64,000 nucleotides of DNA from Pantoea sp. Ap-967 (lineage in GTDB: Bacteria > Pseudomonadota > Gammaproteobacteria > Pseudomonadales > Pseudomonadaceae), in NCBI RefSeq assembly GCF_011752565.1, contig NZ_VWXK01000013.1, forward strand, positions 62,001 through 126,000, written 5' to 3'. The translations under genes and the position numbers were made by a program. The notes under the pieces were generated by a model. The model did not search any database. It was not told the origin of the DNA and saw nothing but the letters and a program-made list of their open reading frames with translations. This document shows positions 1 through 8,863 of this stretch, piece after piece. Numbering within the stretch: the first letter of the stretch is position 1; each line of letters starts with the position of its first letter.

Positions 1-803
1 CGTGGATTACCAGCACCGTACCCCATGATTTCTGCACCTGCGTAAACAGACTGGACGTAGTCGCCCTGCCAGATCAGTGACATGACTGGAGCCAGGGCTT
101 TCCAGATTTGTTGCACCTCGTCCCACTTGCGCTCTTGGGCTGCATTGACCAAGGCCACGCAGGTTTTCGGAGCCATGTTGGCACCACCCCAGATCAGGCC
201 TGCGGCACCGGCAAACAGGGCAAAAGGTACCAGTGGATCAGCACCGTTCATGGTCGGGAGACCAGTGCGAACCAACGAAGCCTGGGCCGCCAAGTCACCA
301 CTGCTGTCTTTCACGGAGACGAAATTGGGGATTTCGCTGAGCTGTTTGAACAGCGATGGAGTGACTTCCACGCCGACAGCCTGAGGTACGTTGTAGCCAA
401 TGATTGGCAGACCAGCTTCGGAGACACTCGAATAAAAATCGATGATCCCTTGGTCATCAGTCGGGCCTTCAAAGAACGGTGGCAGCACCATCACGCCGTC
501 AGCACCGCAGTCTTTAGCGTGGCGAGTACGCTCTACCACTTCTTCAACCAACAGAGCGGAAGTCTGTGCAATGACTCGGGCACGGCCATTGATCACCTTG
601 GCGCCGAATGCAACGAGTTCTTTGGACTCGTCTTTGCTGAGATACACATGCATACCGGTGCCAGAGCTGAGTACGAAGCCATGAACTCCAGCTGCAAGGT
701 AGCGTTCGATCAACGCTTCAAATCGCGCACAATCAATCTTGTCGTTTGCATCGAATGGAGTAGTAATTGCAAGATTGACACCGTTAAACATGAATGCAGA
801 CAT
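1..803 (-). CDS. DapA-family aldolase/dehydratase (3' end outside window)
   Basis: A TIM-barrel class I lyase of the dihydrodipicolinate synthase/N-acetylneuraminate lyase superfamily; 267 codons are visible and the C-terminus runs off the window. The protein starts MSAFMFNGVNLAITTPF. The Schiff-base lysine is in FVSVKDSSGD and the tyrosine that shuttles protons in the family is in IIGYNVPQ. The pyruvate carboxylate-binding loop that is GTTGE in true DapA reads SGTGMHVY here, so it is probably not the lysine-biosynthetic enzyme but a catabolic 2-oxo-acid aldolase or dehydratase. It lies on the same strand as the HpbD-like gene upstream, with a 345-bp gap between them. The family call is firm; the substrate is unknown. 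Confidence 0.85.
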   Translation of the reverse strand, partial: MSAFMFNGVNLAITTPFDANDKIDCARFEALIERYLAAGVHGFVLSSGTGMHVYLSKDESKELVAFGAKVINGRARVIAQTSALLVEEVVERTRHAKDCGADGVMVLPPFFEGPTDDQGIIDFYSSVSEAGLPIIGYNVPQAVGVEVTPSLFKQLSEIPNFVSVKDSSGDLAAQASLVRTGLPTMNGADPLVPFALFAGAAGLIWGGANMAPKTCVALVNAAQERKWDEVQQIWKALAPVMSLIWQGDYVQSVYAGAEIMGYGAGNP

Positions 804-1148
804 TATTCTATTTCCTATTCTTATCTTTCAACGAGCAACAAGAGATATGCGCAAAAGTCCTTCAAATGAACCTACGCATTCGAGCAGAATGATCAGAGCA
901 GAGCATGTGAGCCCAATAGCTTTAGATAAAATCACCCTGTAGCAATTCGCTACGAATGAGCGACTTACTCAGTTTCTTTTCTCACCTGTCTTGTGGGAAA
1001 GGGTAGGCGTCATGAAGCCTTAAAAAAAGCGACTTTTAAGAAGAGCATGTGATGACAAAAAGTTATGGTTCCAGCGAATGCGAGCGACACTGATGCAGCG
1101 CTGGGCCACCCGTGAGCCCTTAGGAAAGGACTCCGGGCACAGGCTCAA
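804..1148. other. intergenic, no gene seen
   Basis: A 345-bp stretch between two minus-strand genes. I see no credible coding sequence; the part next to the DapA-type gene is AT-rich and is the likely site of its promoter. No copy of the LacI-type palindrome found further right is present. Confidence 0.5.
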
Positions 1149-2255
1149 TCAGCCAAAGGACGCGACTGGACTGCTAAATGTGGACTCATCTGGAATGATG
1201 CCAAGGCCTGGCTTGCTCGGTACCGTGATGTGCCCGCTCTCAACCTTGATGCCATTTTCGGAGTCATAATTGCCTTCGATGTAGGGGGCCGCAATCCAGA
1301 CACCCTCCAGCAAACGCGGTGCAACAGTGGCGCCGATATGGGTACACGCCGCCGCCATGATGTCCCCTCCCCAGGTGTCATCACAAGTATGCGGCAGGCC
1401 CCGAATCGCGCAGATATCACGCATGGCACGCATCATGTGCAACCCACCAAGCTGGGTAACCTTGAGCCCGAAGCCATCCACCAGGCCGGTACCTGCCGCG
1501 ACAACGGCGGTGTTCGGGTTGATGGTGTTCTCATCCATGTAAATCGCATGCCGCACGATCGGCCTGATCGCCTGCAGGTCTTCCACATTGTTGCAGGGTT
1601 GTTCGATCACGAGGGGGATGTCGTGGCACTCGCGGCTGATGCTCAGCACATCTCGGGTCAGCAAACTCCGGTTTGCGTCTATCACCAGACGAACACTTTT
1701 GCTTCGAATGGCTTCCCACACTCTCCTGATCGTTTCGATGTCTTCTTCAACAGGACGCCCTCCGACCTTCAGTTGCAGTCGAGGGTATCCTTCTGCGCAC
1801 TTGTCCAAGGCCTTTCGGGCAGCCTCCTCAGGGGATGCCACGTTTAGCGCGTAATACGAAGGCACCCGGTCAACCAGAGCTCCACCGAGTAAATCTGCGA
1901 CGCTCAACCCCAGATGCTTACCCAGCAAGTCGTGGGCAGCGATATCGAGCGCCGCTTTCGCATACTGATGCCCCGTCAACAGATCATTCATCCGACGGTG
2001 CAGAGGGACTGGGAAGACAGACGTGCCGATCAACCCTTGGGCCATTTCGGCAATCGCACCAGCTGCCCCTGATGAGTAGGACTCGTTGTAGGTCGAGCCT
2101 ACGGGGCACGTCTCGCCCCAGCCGAATTGGCCGTTGTCGGCAACGATCTTCACCAGTGTCGACTTCAGTGACCACACTGATGAATGTGACATTTTGTATG
2201 GCCCATTCACCACGGGAAGATCGACCTGGTAGACGTGAATCTCAGAAATTTTCAT
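1149..2255 (-). CDS. enolase-superfamily epimerase, HpbD-like (proline/hydroxyproline betaine 2-epimerase)
   Basis: 368 residues of the mandelate racemase/muconate lactonizing enzyme type. Visible catalytic features: K163 in QLKVGG, metal ligands D193 (VIDANRS), E219 (IEQP) and D241 (YMDE), and second base K265 in GFGLKV, then DDTWGGD. From memory the whole protein, including [23 protein letters not shown] and the end PVASFG, follows the 4-hydroxyproline betaine 2-epimerase HpbD of Pelagibaca, with both acid/base lysines at the same numbers. Expected reaction: inversion at C2 of proline- or hydroxyproline-betaine. The BetI-like repressor 4 kb away fits a betaine theme, but no Rieske demethylase is in view. 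An alternative is cis-3-hydroxyproline dehydratase, a related subgroup. Starts ATG; an MDR gene lies 92 bp upstream on the same strand. Confidence 0.85.
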   Translation of the reverse strand: MKISEIHVYQVDLPVVNGPYKMSHSSVWSLKSTLVKIVADNGQFGWGETCPVGSTYNESYSSGAAGAIAEMAQGLIGTSVFPVPLHRRMNDLLTGHQYAKAALDIAAHDLLGKHLGLSVADLLGGALVDRVPSYYALNVASPEEAARKALDKCAEGYPRLQLKVGGRPVEEDIETIRRVWEAIRSKSVRLVIDANRSLLTRDVLSISRECHDIPLVIEQPCNNVEDLQAIRPIVRHAIYMDENTINPNTAVVAAGTGLVDGFGLKVTQLGGLHMMRAMRDICAIRGLPHTCDDTWGGDIMAAACTHIGATVAPRLLEGVWIAAPYIEGNYDSENGIKVESGHITVPSKPGLGIIPDESTFSSPVASFG

Positions 2256-2347
2256 CTACAACCTCTTCTTATTTTCATGAGTTAGGGCTTAAAGAGAATC
2301 GGGGCGAGGCGAAGACCAGGATGAAGTTCGCCGGTCAAAGGCCCAGC

Positions 2348-3448
2348 TCATTCCTGCGGAGGCACAAGCACGAGCTTGCCGGTATGTTTCTTCTGCACGA
2401 AGTCATTCTGAGCGTTTGCGATTTCGGCAAGAGGATAAATCTTGCTTACAATCGGACGAATTTTTCCTTCCTCAACATAGCGCACGACATTTTCAAAGAC
2501 GCAGTCTTCCTGCCAGGTACCGCCGAACAGCGATAGGTCTTTGAGATAAACGGTGCGTAGATCCAGTTCGACCACTGGGCCAGCGATTGCACCTGACACG
2601 GAATAACGCCCACCGATTTTGAGCACTTGCAGTAAGGCCGGCCATTCTGGCCCACCTACAATATCCAGCACCACGGAGACACTGTTCTTTCCGAGAGTTT
2701 TCACCAGATCGGAACCACGATCTACGACCTGGTCTGCACCGATGGCGAGAATTTGCTCTCGCTTGCTTTCGCTGGCGATGGCAATCACGTGAGCGCCCCG
2801 GCACTTCGCCAGCTGGACAGCTGCAGAACCAACACCGCCGCCTGCGCCCGTGATCAACACGATGTCCGAAGCTACGACGCTCGATCGATGGAGCATCAGT
2901 TCAGCGGTCGAATAGGCGCAGGGAATAGACGCAAGATCCGTGTCGCTCCAGTCGGAGTTGACGGTCAATACATCGCTGTCCGGCGCTACCGTGTATTGCG
3001 CAAACCCACCGTTGCATTCGGAACCAAACGTCCAGCATTCGTAGGGTCGACGCCCCACAGGAGCGCGAAGCATGTTGCGCACCAGAACACGCTCACCAAT
3101 CCGTCCCTTATCGACCCCCTCACCTACCGCCACAATGTGACCGCAGCAGTCAGCCCCTTGGATGAGGGGGAATTGGAGAGGTACCCCAGACCAGGACGCA
3201 TCGTCACTATCGATTTCTTCGAAGCCAGCGGAGCTGCCACTGTTTGTATCCGAGTTGACCTTCTTGGAGTACCAACCAATACGGGTATTAATATCGGTGT
3301 TATTAACAGCTGACGCCCCTACCCGAATCAACACTTCACCTGATTTAGGGGACGGCACTGGCACATCGGTTCGATACTCAAGCTTATCGGCACCACCATA
3401 CCCTGTGAGCAAAACAGCGTGCATAGTGTCGGGTATTGTATTATTCAT
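2348..3448 (-). CDS. MDR-family NADPH:quinone-reductase-like oxidoreductase
   Basis: A 366-residue medium-chain dehydrogenase/reductase. The GroES-like N-terminal half is followed by a Rossmann domain with ITGAGGGVGSAAVQLAK (about residues 200-216) and GADQVVDR. There is a long insertion after NTRIGWYSK typical of the zinc-free or loosely zinc-binding alcohol dehydrogenase/quinone reductase branch; the structural zinc cysteine cluster is absent. The ATG at 3448 is preferred over the GTG six bases earlier because GGGAG sits five bases before it. Same strand as, and 92 bp upstream of, the HpbD-like gene, so the two probably form an operon. Likely NAD(P)-dependent reduction of an enone, quinone or acyl compound; substrate unknown. 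Confidence 0.85.
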   Translation of the reverse strand: MNNTIPDTMHAVLLTGYGGADKLEYRTDVPVPSPKSGEVLIRVGASAVNNTDINTRIGWYSKKVNSDTNSGSSAGFEEIDSDDASWSGVPLQFPLIQGADCCGHIVAVGEGVDKGRIGERVLVRNMLRAPVGRRPYECWTFGSECNGGFAQYTVAPDSDVLTVNSDWSDTDLASIPCAYSTAELMLHRSSVVASDIVLITGAGGGVGSAAVQLAKCRGAHVIAIASESKREQILAIGADQVVDRGSDLVKTLGKNSVSVVLDIVGGPEWPALLQVLKIGGRYSVSGAIAGPVVELDLRTVYLKDLSLFGGTWQEDCVFENVVRYVEEGKIRPIVSKIYPLAEIANAQNDFVQKKHTGKLVLVPPQE

Positions 3449-3731
3449 TATCACTCCCTTTATTGACCGATGTCTTATATTGAATACACAACTAGGAATT
3501 CAGATGCCAATTGCACAGCAACAGCGAGATATACACCACCGTATAGGCGGCATCTGAGCGGGCAAAGCAATTTTTTGTGCTACAAGCTGATGAGATTTTT
3601 TTATGGTCCGACCATGTCGCGGCAAGCACACTCTATGCCACGGAGCCCAATCGCGATTGCCTAGGTTACTGGCGGTGTTGCTTTGCACCAACTCAACCGG
3701 ATAGTCTTATCCGTTTGCGGGAGAGCTTTCA

Positions 3732-4670
3732 ATGACGACAAGGTCTTCGAGACTGAGATCTTTAGGCCCTGCTTTTATCGTTCTAGCCACATCCCTGATG
3801 GCGCTTCAAGACGTCATGGTAAAGATCTTCAGCGATTCGCTACCCTTGTGGCAGCTTTTCTTTTTACGTTCCATTGCGCTGATACCTTTTCTTCTATGGA
3901 TGGCCAATAAAAATAAAATTAGCTGGCGTGATGTATGTGGCGTAGCGGTTAACCTCAGAAGCCTACTCATCGTTGCCATGTATGTCGCATTCTATGCGGC
4001 AATGCCAAGTCTCGACTTGCCCGTAATCGCTGCCTGCTATTACACGGCACCACTAATTATCACAGCACTCTCCGCAGCAATTCTTAAAAAGAAAATTTCC
4101 AAGACACAACTGGCCCTTATGCTCATCGCCTTTCTGGGTGTTTTGGTTGTACTCAGGCCGGACAAGTACAGTTTCTCACTCTTCATCTTGATACCCTTCG
4201 CTGCAGCACTGTTTTACGCAACGTCAGCCATCCTGACACGAAGCGAGGTGAGCCACATCTCCCCTCTGGCAATTCTGCTTTCGCTTAACGTCATCTTTGT
4301 TATTGTGGGTGGGATTGGCATAGCAGTTTGCTTTGCGCTTGATTCAGCAGAAAGCTATCCATTCTTGCTTACGCCTTGGCAGCCACTGGAAGCTGAGAAT
4401 GTTGGGACAACCATACTTCTAGGGCTAATTTCCCTCGCCATCCATTACCTGCTGGCAAGAGCTTACCAGCTCGGCCCTACGACCGTGGTGGCAGGCCTGG
4501 ACTTTTCCTATTTGGCATTCGCATCGCTGTGGAGCTTCTTGCTCATGTCCTTGACGCCCGAAATCCATGTGCTGGTTGGGACTGCTATGATTGCAGGAGC
4601 AGGTCTGGTCACAGTGTTAATGTCAACCTCTGCACCACTTACAGGGAACAGGCAGCCTCTCACAGACTAA
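3732..4670 (+). CDS. EamA/DMT-family transporter
   Basis: A 312-residue inner-membrane protein with about ten hydrophobic helices arranged as two EamA repeats (first repeat roughly 10-145, second 155-300). The start is supported by GGGAGA six bases before ATG. It is divergent from the MDR gene, so the 283-bp space between them carries two promoters. The LysR gene follows 38 bp downstream on the same strand. Members of this superfamily export or import small metabolites and amino acids; the cargo cannot be read from sequence. Its closest functional clue is the neighbouring betaine-type epimerase. Confidence 0.85.
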   Translation: MTTRSSRLRSLGPAFIVLATSLMALQDVMVKIFSDSLPLWQLFFLRSIALIPFLLWMANKNKISWRDVCGVAVNLRSLLIVAMYVAFYAAMPSLDLPVIAACYYTAPLIITALSAAILKKKISKTQLALMLIAFLGVLVVLRPDKYSFSLFILIPFAAALFYATSAILTRSEVSHISPLAILLSLNVIFVIVGGIGIAVCFALDSAESYPFLLTPWQPLEAENVGTTILLGLISLAIHYLLARAYQLGPTTVVAGLDFSYLAFASLWSFLLMSLTPEIHVLVGTAMIAGAGLVTVLMSTSAPLTGNRQPLTD

Positions 4671-4708
4671 ACCAGGCGCAGCAGTTAAATAGAACATGCG
4701 AGAACACG

Positions 4709-5605
4709 ATGGACTTAGTTTATATACTGAAGGTTTTCATAGCCATTGCAGAGCTAGGAAATTTTGGTGAGGCCGCTGCCAAACTAGACGTCTCTCCTGC
4801 CGCTATATCACGAGCTATCAACGCCTTGGAGAAACGGTTAGGTGCCTCATTAGTGCTTCGTACTACAAGAAACGTTGGCTTGACTGAGGCTGGCCTTCGT
4901 TATTTAGAGCATGCAAAAAACATCATCCAGATAGTCAGTGAAGCAGACCAATCAATCACAGAGATCAATGCCAATCCGACTGGAAACATCTGCGTGACCG
5001 CCCCTACCCTGTTCGGCAAATTTTTTGTCATGCCGACGATCAGGAACTACCTGGAAAAATACCCTCAAGTAGATATTTCCGCGTACTTTAATGATCGCAT
5101 CATCAACTTGGTCGATGAGGGGGTGGATGTAGCCGTGCGGATCGGCCATCTACCTGACTCTGGTTTCAAAGCCATTCGAGTTGGAACTGTCAGAAGGGTT
5201 CTCTGCGCATCGCCTGCCTATTTGGAAAAACACGGAACACCCGCCACCCCTCGTGATCTTCCAAATCATGCCGTCATCGCTGCAAGCGGTGTAGCGCCCA
5301 GGGTTGAGTGGAAGTTTACAATCGAGAATGAGTCCACAGTAATGCGCATCACCCCTAGGCTAACCGTCACCAGCAATGATGTCGCTATTGAGGCCGCGAC
5401 AGAAGGTTTGGGGATTGCTCGCGTGCATTCCTATCAAATCCTCACAGAGCTGAAAAACAACAAGCTTGCCTTGATACTAGAAGATTTTGAAAACGACAGT
5501 TACCCGATAACCATCTTGCACCGTGAAACCAAACAAAGCTCGATCAAAGTTCGTGAATTCATTGACAACTTGACCAACGACCTAAGATCACACGATCTCA
5601 ATTAA
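4709..5605 (+). CDS. LysR-family regulator
   Basis: 298 residues with the N-terminal winged helix-turn-helix (FGEAAAKLDVSPAAISRAI, about residues 19-37) and a C-terminal periplasmic-binding-like effector domain. The start at the ATG before DLVYILKVF is chosen because the LysR domain begins directly there; longer readings run back into the EamA gene. Of the LysR subgroup with the ALEKRLGASLVLRTTRNVGL pattern (AaeR/DmlR-like). It follows the EamA gene and may control the divergent MDR/epimerase pair or the EamA/SDR genes. Confidence 0.88.
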   Translation: MDLVYILKVFIAIAELGNFGEAAAKLDVSPAAISRAINALEKRLGASLVLRTTRNVGLTEAGLRYLEHAKNIIQIVSEADQSITEINANPTGNICVTAPTLFGKFFVMPTIRNYLEKYPQVDISAYFNDRIINLVDEGVDVAVRIGHLPDSGFKAIRVGTVRRVLCASPAYLEKHGTPATPRDLPNHAVIAASGVAPRVEWKFTIENESTVMRITPRLTVTSNDVAIEAATEGLGIARVHSYQILTELKNNKLALILEDFENDSYPITILHRETKQSSIKVREFIDNLTNDLRSHDLN

Positions 5606-5771
5606 AACCCATAAACCAAGGAGCATTCTTTCGCAAATCGAATAACTCTTCCTCGCAGCGCGTTGTTGCGCTCTGTCGCCTGTCAGCAAATCATAAACAC
5701 ACCCCACAGCCGTGGGTACCCGCTGTTTACCTATTCCCCACGAGCAAACGCTCTGCGCGAGAGGCTTGGTG

Positions 5772-6506
5772 ATGAAATTTGCTGACAAAGTAGCTCTTGT
5801 AACCGGTGGCCGCAGTGGCATTGGCCAGGCCATTGCAAAGAAGCTTCGGCTCGAAGGTGCTCACGTATTCACAGCCCAACGAGGGGCTGACCCTGAATTC
5901 GATCATGTCCAGGCTGATTTTTCAGAGCCTGATAGTGCTGCGGCGTTGATACAGGAGGTCATCAACCGCGCTGGCAGGCTTGATGTATTGGTGAACAACG
6001 CCGGCATGATGCAGGAGGTACTCGCTGAGGATATGAGCCTGGAGGACTGGCACAGGAACCTTACCGTCAACCTCACGACTCCATTTGCCCTCATCAAATC
6101 GGCGTTACCCTATCTGAGGGACGTGCAAGGCTCCATAGTGAATGTTGGCTCAACCGAGGGGATTGGCTCCAACCCCAAGCATGCAGCTTATTGTGCCTCG
6201 AAAGCAGGACTTCACGGCCTCACACGCGCCATCGCCGTTGACCACAGTGCAGAGGGCATCCGGTGCAATGCTGTCGCACCTGGGTGGATCGACACTGATT
6301 TGAATATCGACTTTATCGAGAGCATGCCCAACCCGAAGAGCTTCCGCGAAGGGTTGGCCAAAATCCATCCGGTCGGCAGGACAGGTAGCCCAGACGAAGT
6401 GGCCAACCTTGTCGTATGGCTGGCGTCAACGGAAGCCTCCTTCATAACGGGCCAGGTCTGGAAGGTCGACGGTGGTCGCATGACCAAGTTGAGCCTTCCC
6501 AATTGA
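5772..6506 (+). CDS. SDR-family oxidoreductase
   Basis: A 244-residue classical short-chain dehydrogenase. NAD(P)-binding glycine motif GGRSGIGQ near residue 12, NNAG near 75, catalytic Ser (NVGSTEG) and YCASK near 138-142, and a C-terminal FITGQVWKVDGG. The ATG that begins MKFADKVALVTGG is used because it places the nucleotide fold at its usual position. An acidic residue after the second strand is not obvious (TAQRGAD), which favours NADP(H). It is flanked by LysR and TetR genes on the same strand and probably oxidises a hydroxy intermediate of the local pathway. Confidence 0.87.
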   Translation: MKFADKVALVTGGRSGIGQAIAKKLRLEGAHVFTAQRGADPEFDHVQADFSEPDSAAALIQEVINRAGRLDVLVNNAGMMQEVLAEDMSLEDWHRNLTVNLTTPFALIKSALPYLRDVQGSIVNVGSTEGIGSNPKHAAYCASKAGLHGLTRAIAVDHSAEGIRCNAVAPGWIDTDLNIDFIESMPNPKSFREGLAKIHPVGRTGSPDEVANLVVWLASTEASFITGQVWKVDGGRMTKLSLPN

Positions 6507-6565
6507 ACTCCCTGCCATGCGGCGCTGCTGCATGGCGTTTCTAAAGTTGTAGGTAGGAACAGTAA

Positions 6566-7147
6566 ATGCCCAAGGTCGGCATGCAGCCAATTCGCAGAAA
6601 GCAGCTAATTGAAGCCTCACTGCGCGTCATCCATGACGTCGGCTTGGCAGATGCCAGCGTGAAGCTTATAGCTAAGGAAGCGTCTTTATCTAATGGCATA
6701 ATTAGCCATTACTTCCGAGACAAAGATGACTTGATATACTCAGCAGCACGTCACTTAACGCTAGAAATAAAATCAAAAATTGATCAGTCTTTTGAGGCTA
6801 ACAACTCCACATGCCCGGTCGAGAGTACCTCCGCATTCTTATCGGCAATTTTTTGCGTTGAAAACTTCCGCAATAATCATGGTTCGGTTTGGGTTGGCCT
6901 GTACGCGAAAAGCTATCACCATAAGGATTTGGGGCGATTATTAACCATTAGCCGACGGTACCTACAAGGCTGCATTGACCATCTGCTCACCTCAGCAACC
7001 CTCACAGAAGCAAAAAGCGGTAGGAACTTAACAGTATTAATAGAAAGTTTTTTCCTGCACGCCTCAATTAATCCAAGCGGGCATGCCCTGGAACTTTTTA
7101 AGAGCATTGCTCTCGCTCACTTAAAGGACTGCTTCGAGAAACGCTAA
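6566..7147 (+). CDS. BetI-like TetR-family repressor
   Basis: 193 residues. The N-terminal 65 residues, with MPKVGMQPIRRKQLIEAS and SNGIISHYFRDKDDL, are close to BetI, the choline-sensing repressor of betaine synthesis genes, and the C-terminal effector domain has the matching SVWVGLYAKSYHH segment. No betBA genes lie in this window, so this is probably a specialised paralogue that senses another quaternary amine; that fits the HpbD-like epimerase 4 kb away. The gene is noticeably more AT-rich than the SDR gene before it, which suggests a different origin. Confidence 0.8.
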   Translation: MPKVGMQPIRRKQLIEASLRVIHDVGLADASVKLIAKEASLSNGIISHYFRDKDDLIYSAARHLTLEIKSKIDQSFEANNSTCPVESTSAFLSAIFCVENFRNNHGSVWVGLYAKSYHHKDLGRLLTISRRYLQGCIDHLLTSATLTEAKSGRNLTVLIESFFLHASINPSGHALELFKSIALAHLKDCFEKR

Positions 7148-7456
7148 CGCTTGAAGAAAATCCATAATAATATATCTGCGGTGACTGTAATTATCAATTC
7201 GAACACATCGGATTCGCAGAGTGCGGGTAGCTATCTTCTTCTTCGATGGTGCTGACAGCCTTGTGGATTGTCAGCGACGCTGATTTTCCAGGAAAAAATT
7301 CGGACAGCGAGCTGACCAGTTTCTTCTTGGTGGCCGCTCGTTTCAAAGCACTTTAGGCACCTGCCTACTTGAGCCCCCAACCTTCGGCAGTCGAGCTCAG
7401 CCATTCGAACGGCATGTACTCATGCGCTCCCGCCGGCAGTAGTGGCTGGTCAGTGA
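7148..7456. other. intergenic with possible gene remnants
   Basis: About 310 bp without an intact gene. On the minus strand two short open stretches read like protein but lack a proper beginning: one containing KKKLVSSLSEFFPGK (about 7197-7345) and one containing PLLPAGAHEYMPFEW (about 7370-7455). I cannot name either. They look like leftover ends of deleted genes next to the truncated LysR gene that follows. Confidence 0.35.
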
Positions 7457-7825
7457 TCATCCGTTGATGAGCGCGCAAGCCATCCGCTTTTCGACATCGC
7501 TGACCATGCCTACATCATGGCCACGGTTGTCGAAGGTGAAACCTCAGCCCTGCGCTACTGGCGTTCGGTTGGACTGGAACCCAAGGTCGCGTTTCGCACG
7601 TCTTCGATGGAAGCGTTGCGTGGGCTTGTCGCTCACGGATTCGGTGTCACCATCCTGTCGGACATTCTGTATCGACCTTGGTCATTGGAGGGGCGAAAAA
7701 TCGAGGCACGCCCGATCACGGATGTGATTCCGCCGATGGAGCTCGGTCTAATCTGGCGGGCGGGGGAACTGAGCGCAGTTGCGTCAGCCTTTCAGCAGTT
7801 TCTGATTTCGGCCAACGAGCTCTAA
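7457..7825 (+). pseudogene. LysR-family regulator, C-terminal fragment
   Basis: An open frame that begins after a stop codon at 7454 and reads HPLFDIADHAYIMATVVE, then ETSALRYWRSVGLEP, SSMEALRGLVAHGFGVTIL and SDILYRPWSLEG. This is the effector-binding half (second subdomain) of a LysR regulator. The DNA-binding domain and first subdomain, about 180 residues, are missing and there is no usable start. An ATG at 7517 could give a 102-residue product but not a functional regulator. It is a remnant, probably of the same event that left the fragments in the preceding gap. Confidence 0.7.
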
Positions 7826-7862
7826 GCTTTGTAAGAAAAGTGCCTGCGCTACTGAGCAGCAC

Positions 7863-8768
7863 TCACACGAGTGTCTGCAAGAAGTCCAAGAAGCTTTGGG
7901 TGGTAGCGCTGCGCATTTCGCGTGGGTGGGCGACTACATGAAACTGACGGCTTGCCCACGCATCCTCCAAAGGGACTCTGACGAGCGCTGGCCCTTCTGG
8001 CGACTCGCAGACCGCTCGATCAGGAATGACAGCGATGCCTAGCCCGCCCTGAACCATCCTGCAGACGGCATCAAAGCTTTGAAGATGCACACCATAATTG
8101 ATAGTCGCCTGCCCGGCCTTGGCCGCTTTATCCAGGGTCTGGTATAGAGGGCTGTCGCGATGCAGGGCAATATGCCGGTAGGTCAGGGTTTCAGCGAACT
8201 CGATGCTGACCCGCTCGGCTAATGCATGATCTTCCCGCACGACCAACGCCAGACGATCGACGTGGTAGTCCTGGACAGTCAGCCCAACCTGGACAGCCGA
8301 CTCCAGGCCAGCGCCGATTCCAAGATCACACTGGTTACCCAGAAGGTTCTCAACGACCTGCTCGCTAGTGCGCTCTTCAAGCTCGACATCCACGTGCGGG
8401 TGAGCAGACAGGAAGCTGCTCAAGTCATCAGGCAAGAACTGGATGATGCTCGAGCGATTCGCGTGAATCCTCACATGTCCTCGTTCACCACTGGTAAAAC
8501 GCGAAAGGTCGGCACTCAGCTTGAGCATCTCAGCCAGCAATCGCTGTGCATGCTCCAACAGGCATGTACCGGCTGGCGTAGGCTGAACCCCTTTACTAAA
8601 TCGGTACAACAGCGGTGAGCCGACGGCTTCTTCGAGCTCGGCGATGCGCTTGCTGACTGCGGAGGCGCCCATGCATTCACGTTCCGCTGCCTTGGCAAAG
8701 CTGCCCTCTTCACAGGTTGCGATGAAGAGCCTCAGGGTGGTCGGGTCGTAACGCCAAGTCGTGTGCAT
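7863..8768 (-). CDS. LysR-family regulator
   Basis: 301 residues; helix-turn-helix in SFAKAAERECMGASAVSKRI (about 19-38), effector domain 90-295. Divergent from the aconitase-like gene with only 95 bp between the start codons, the standard arrangement for a LysR activator that controls the neighbouring operon (hydratase, RraA-like aldolase, transporter, porin) in response to a pathway carboxylate. Confidence 0.88.
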   Translation of the reverse strand: MHTTWRYDPTTLRLFIATCEEGSFAKAAERECMGASAVSKRIAELEEAVGSPLLYRFSKGVQPTPAGTCLLEHAQRLLAEMLKLSADLSRFTSGERGHVRIHANRSSIIQFLPDDLSSFLSAHPHVDVELEERTSEQVVENLLGNQCDLGIGAGLESAVQVGLTVQDYHVDRLALVVREDHALAERVSIEFAETLTYRHIALHRDSPLYQTLDKAAKAGQATINYGVHLQSFDAVCRMVQGGLGIAVIPDRAVCESPEGPALVRVPLEDAWASRQFHVVAHPREMRSATTQSFLDFLQTLV

Positions 8769-8863
8769 AGGTAACCGGAATTTTTATCGTGGCAAGCAAG
8801 AAGAAATATCGCGGCAAGCCTAAGGCATAGCTTCCTATGATGATCCCCGTTGAGGAGATGATC

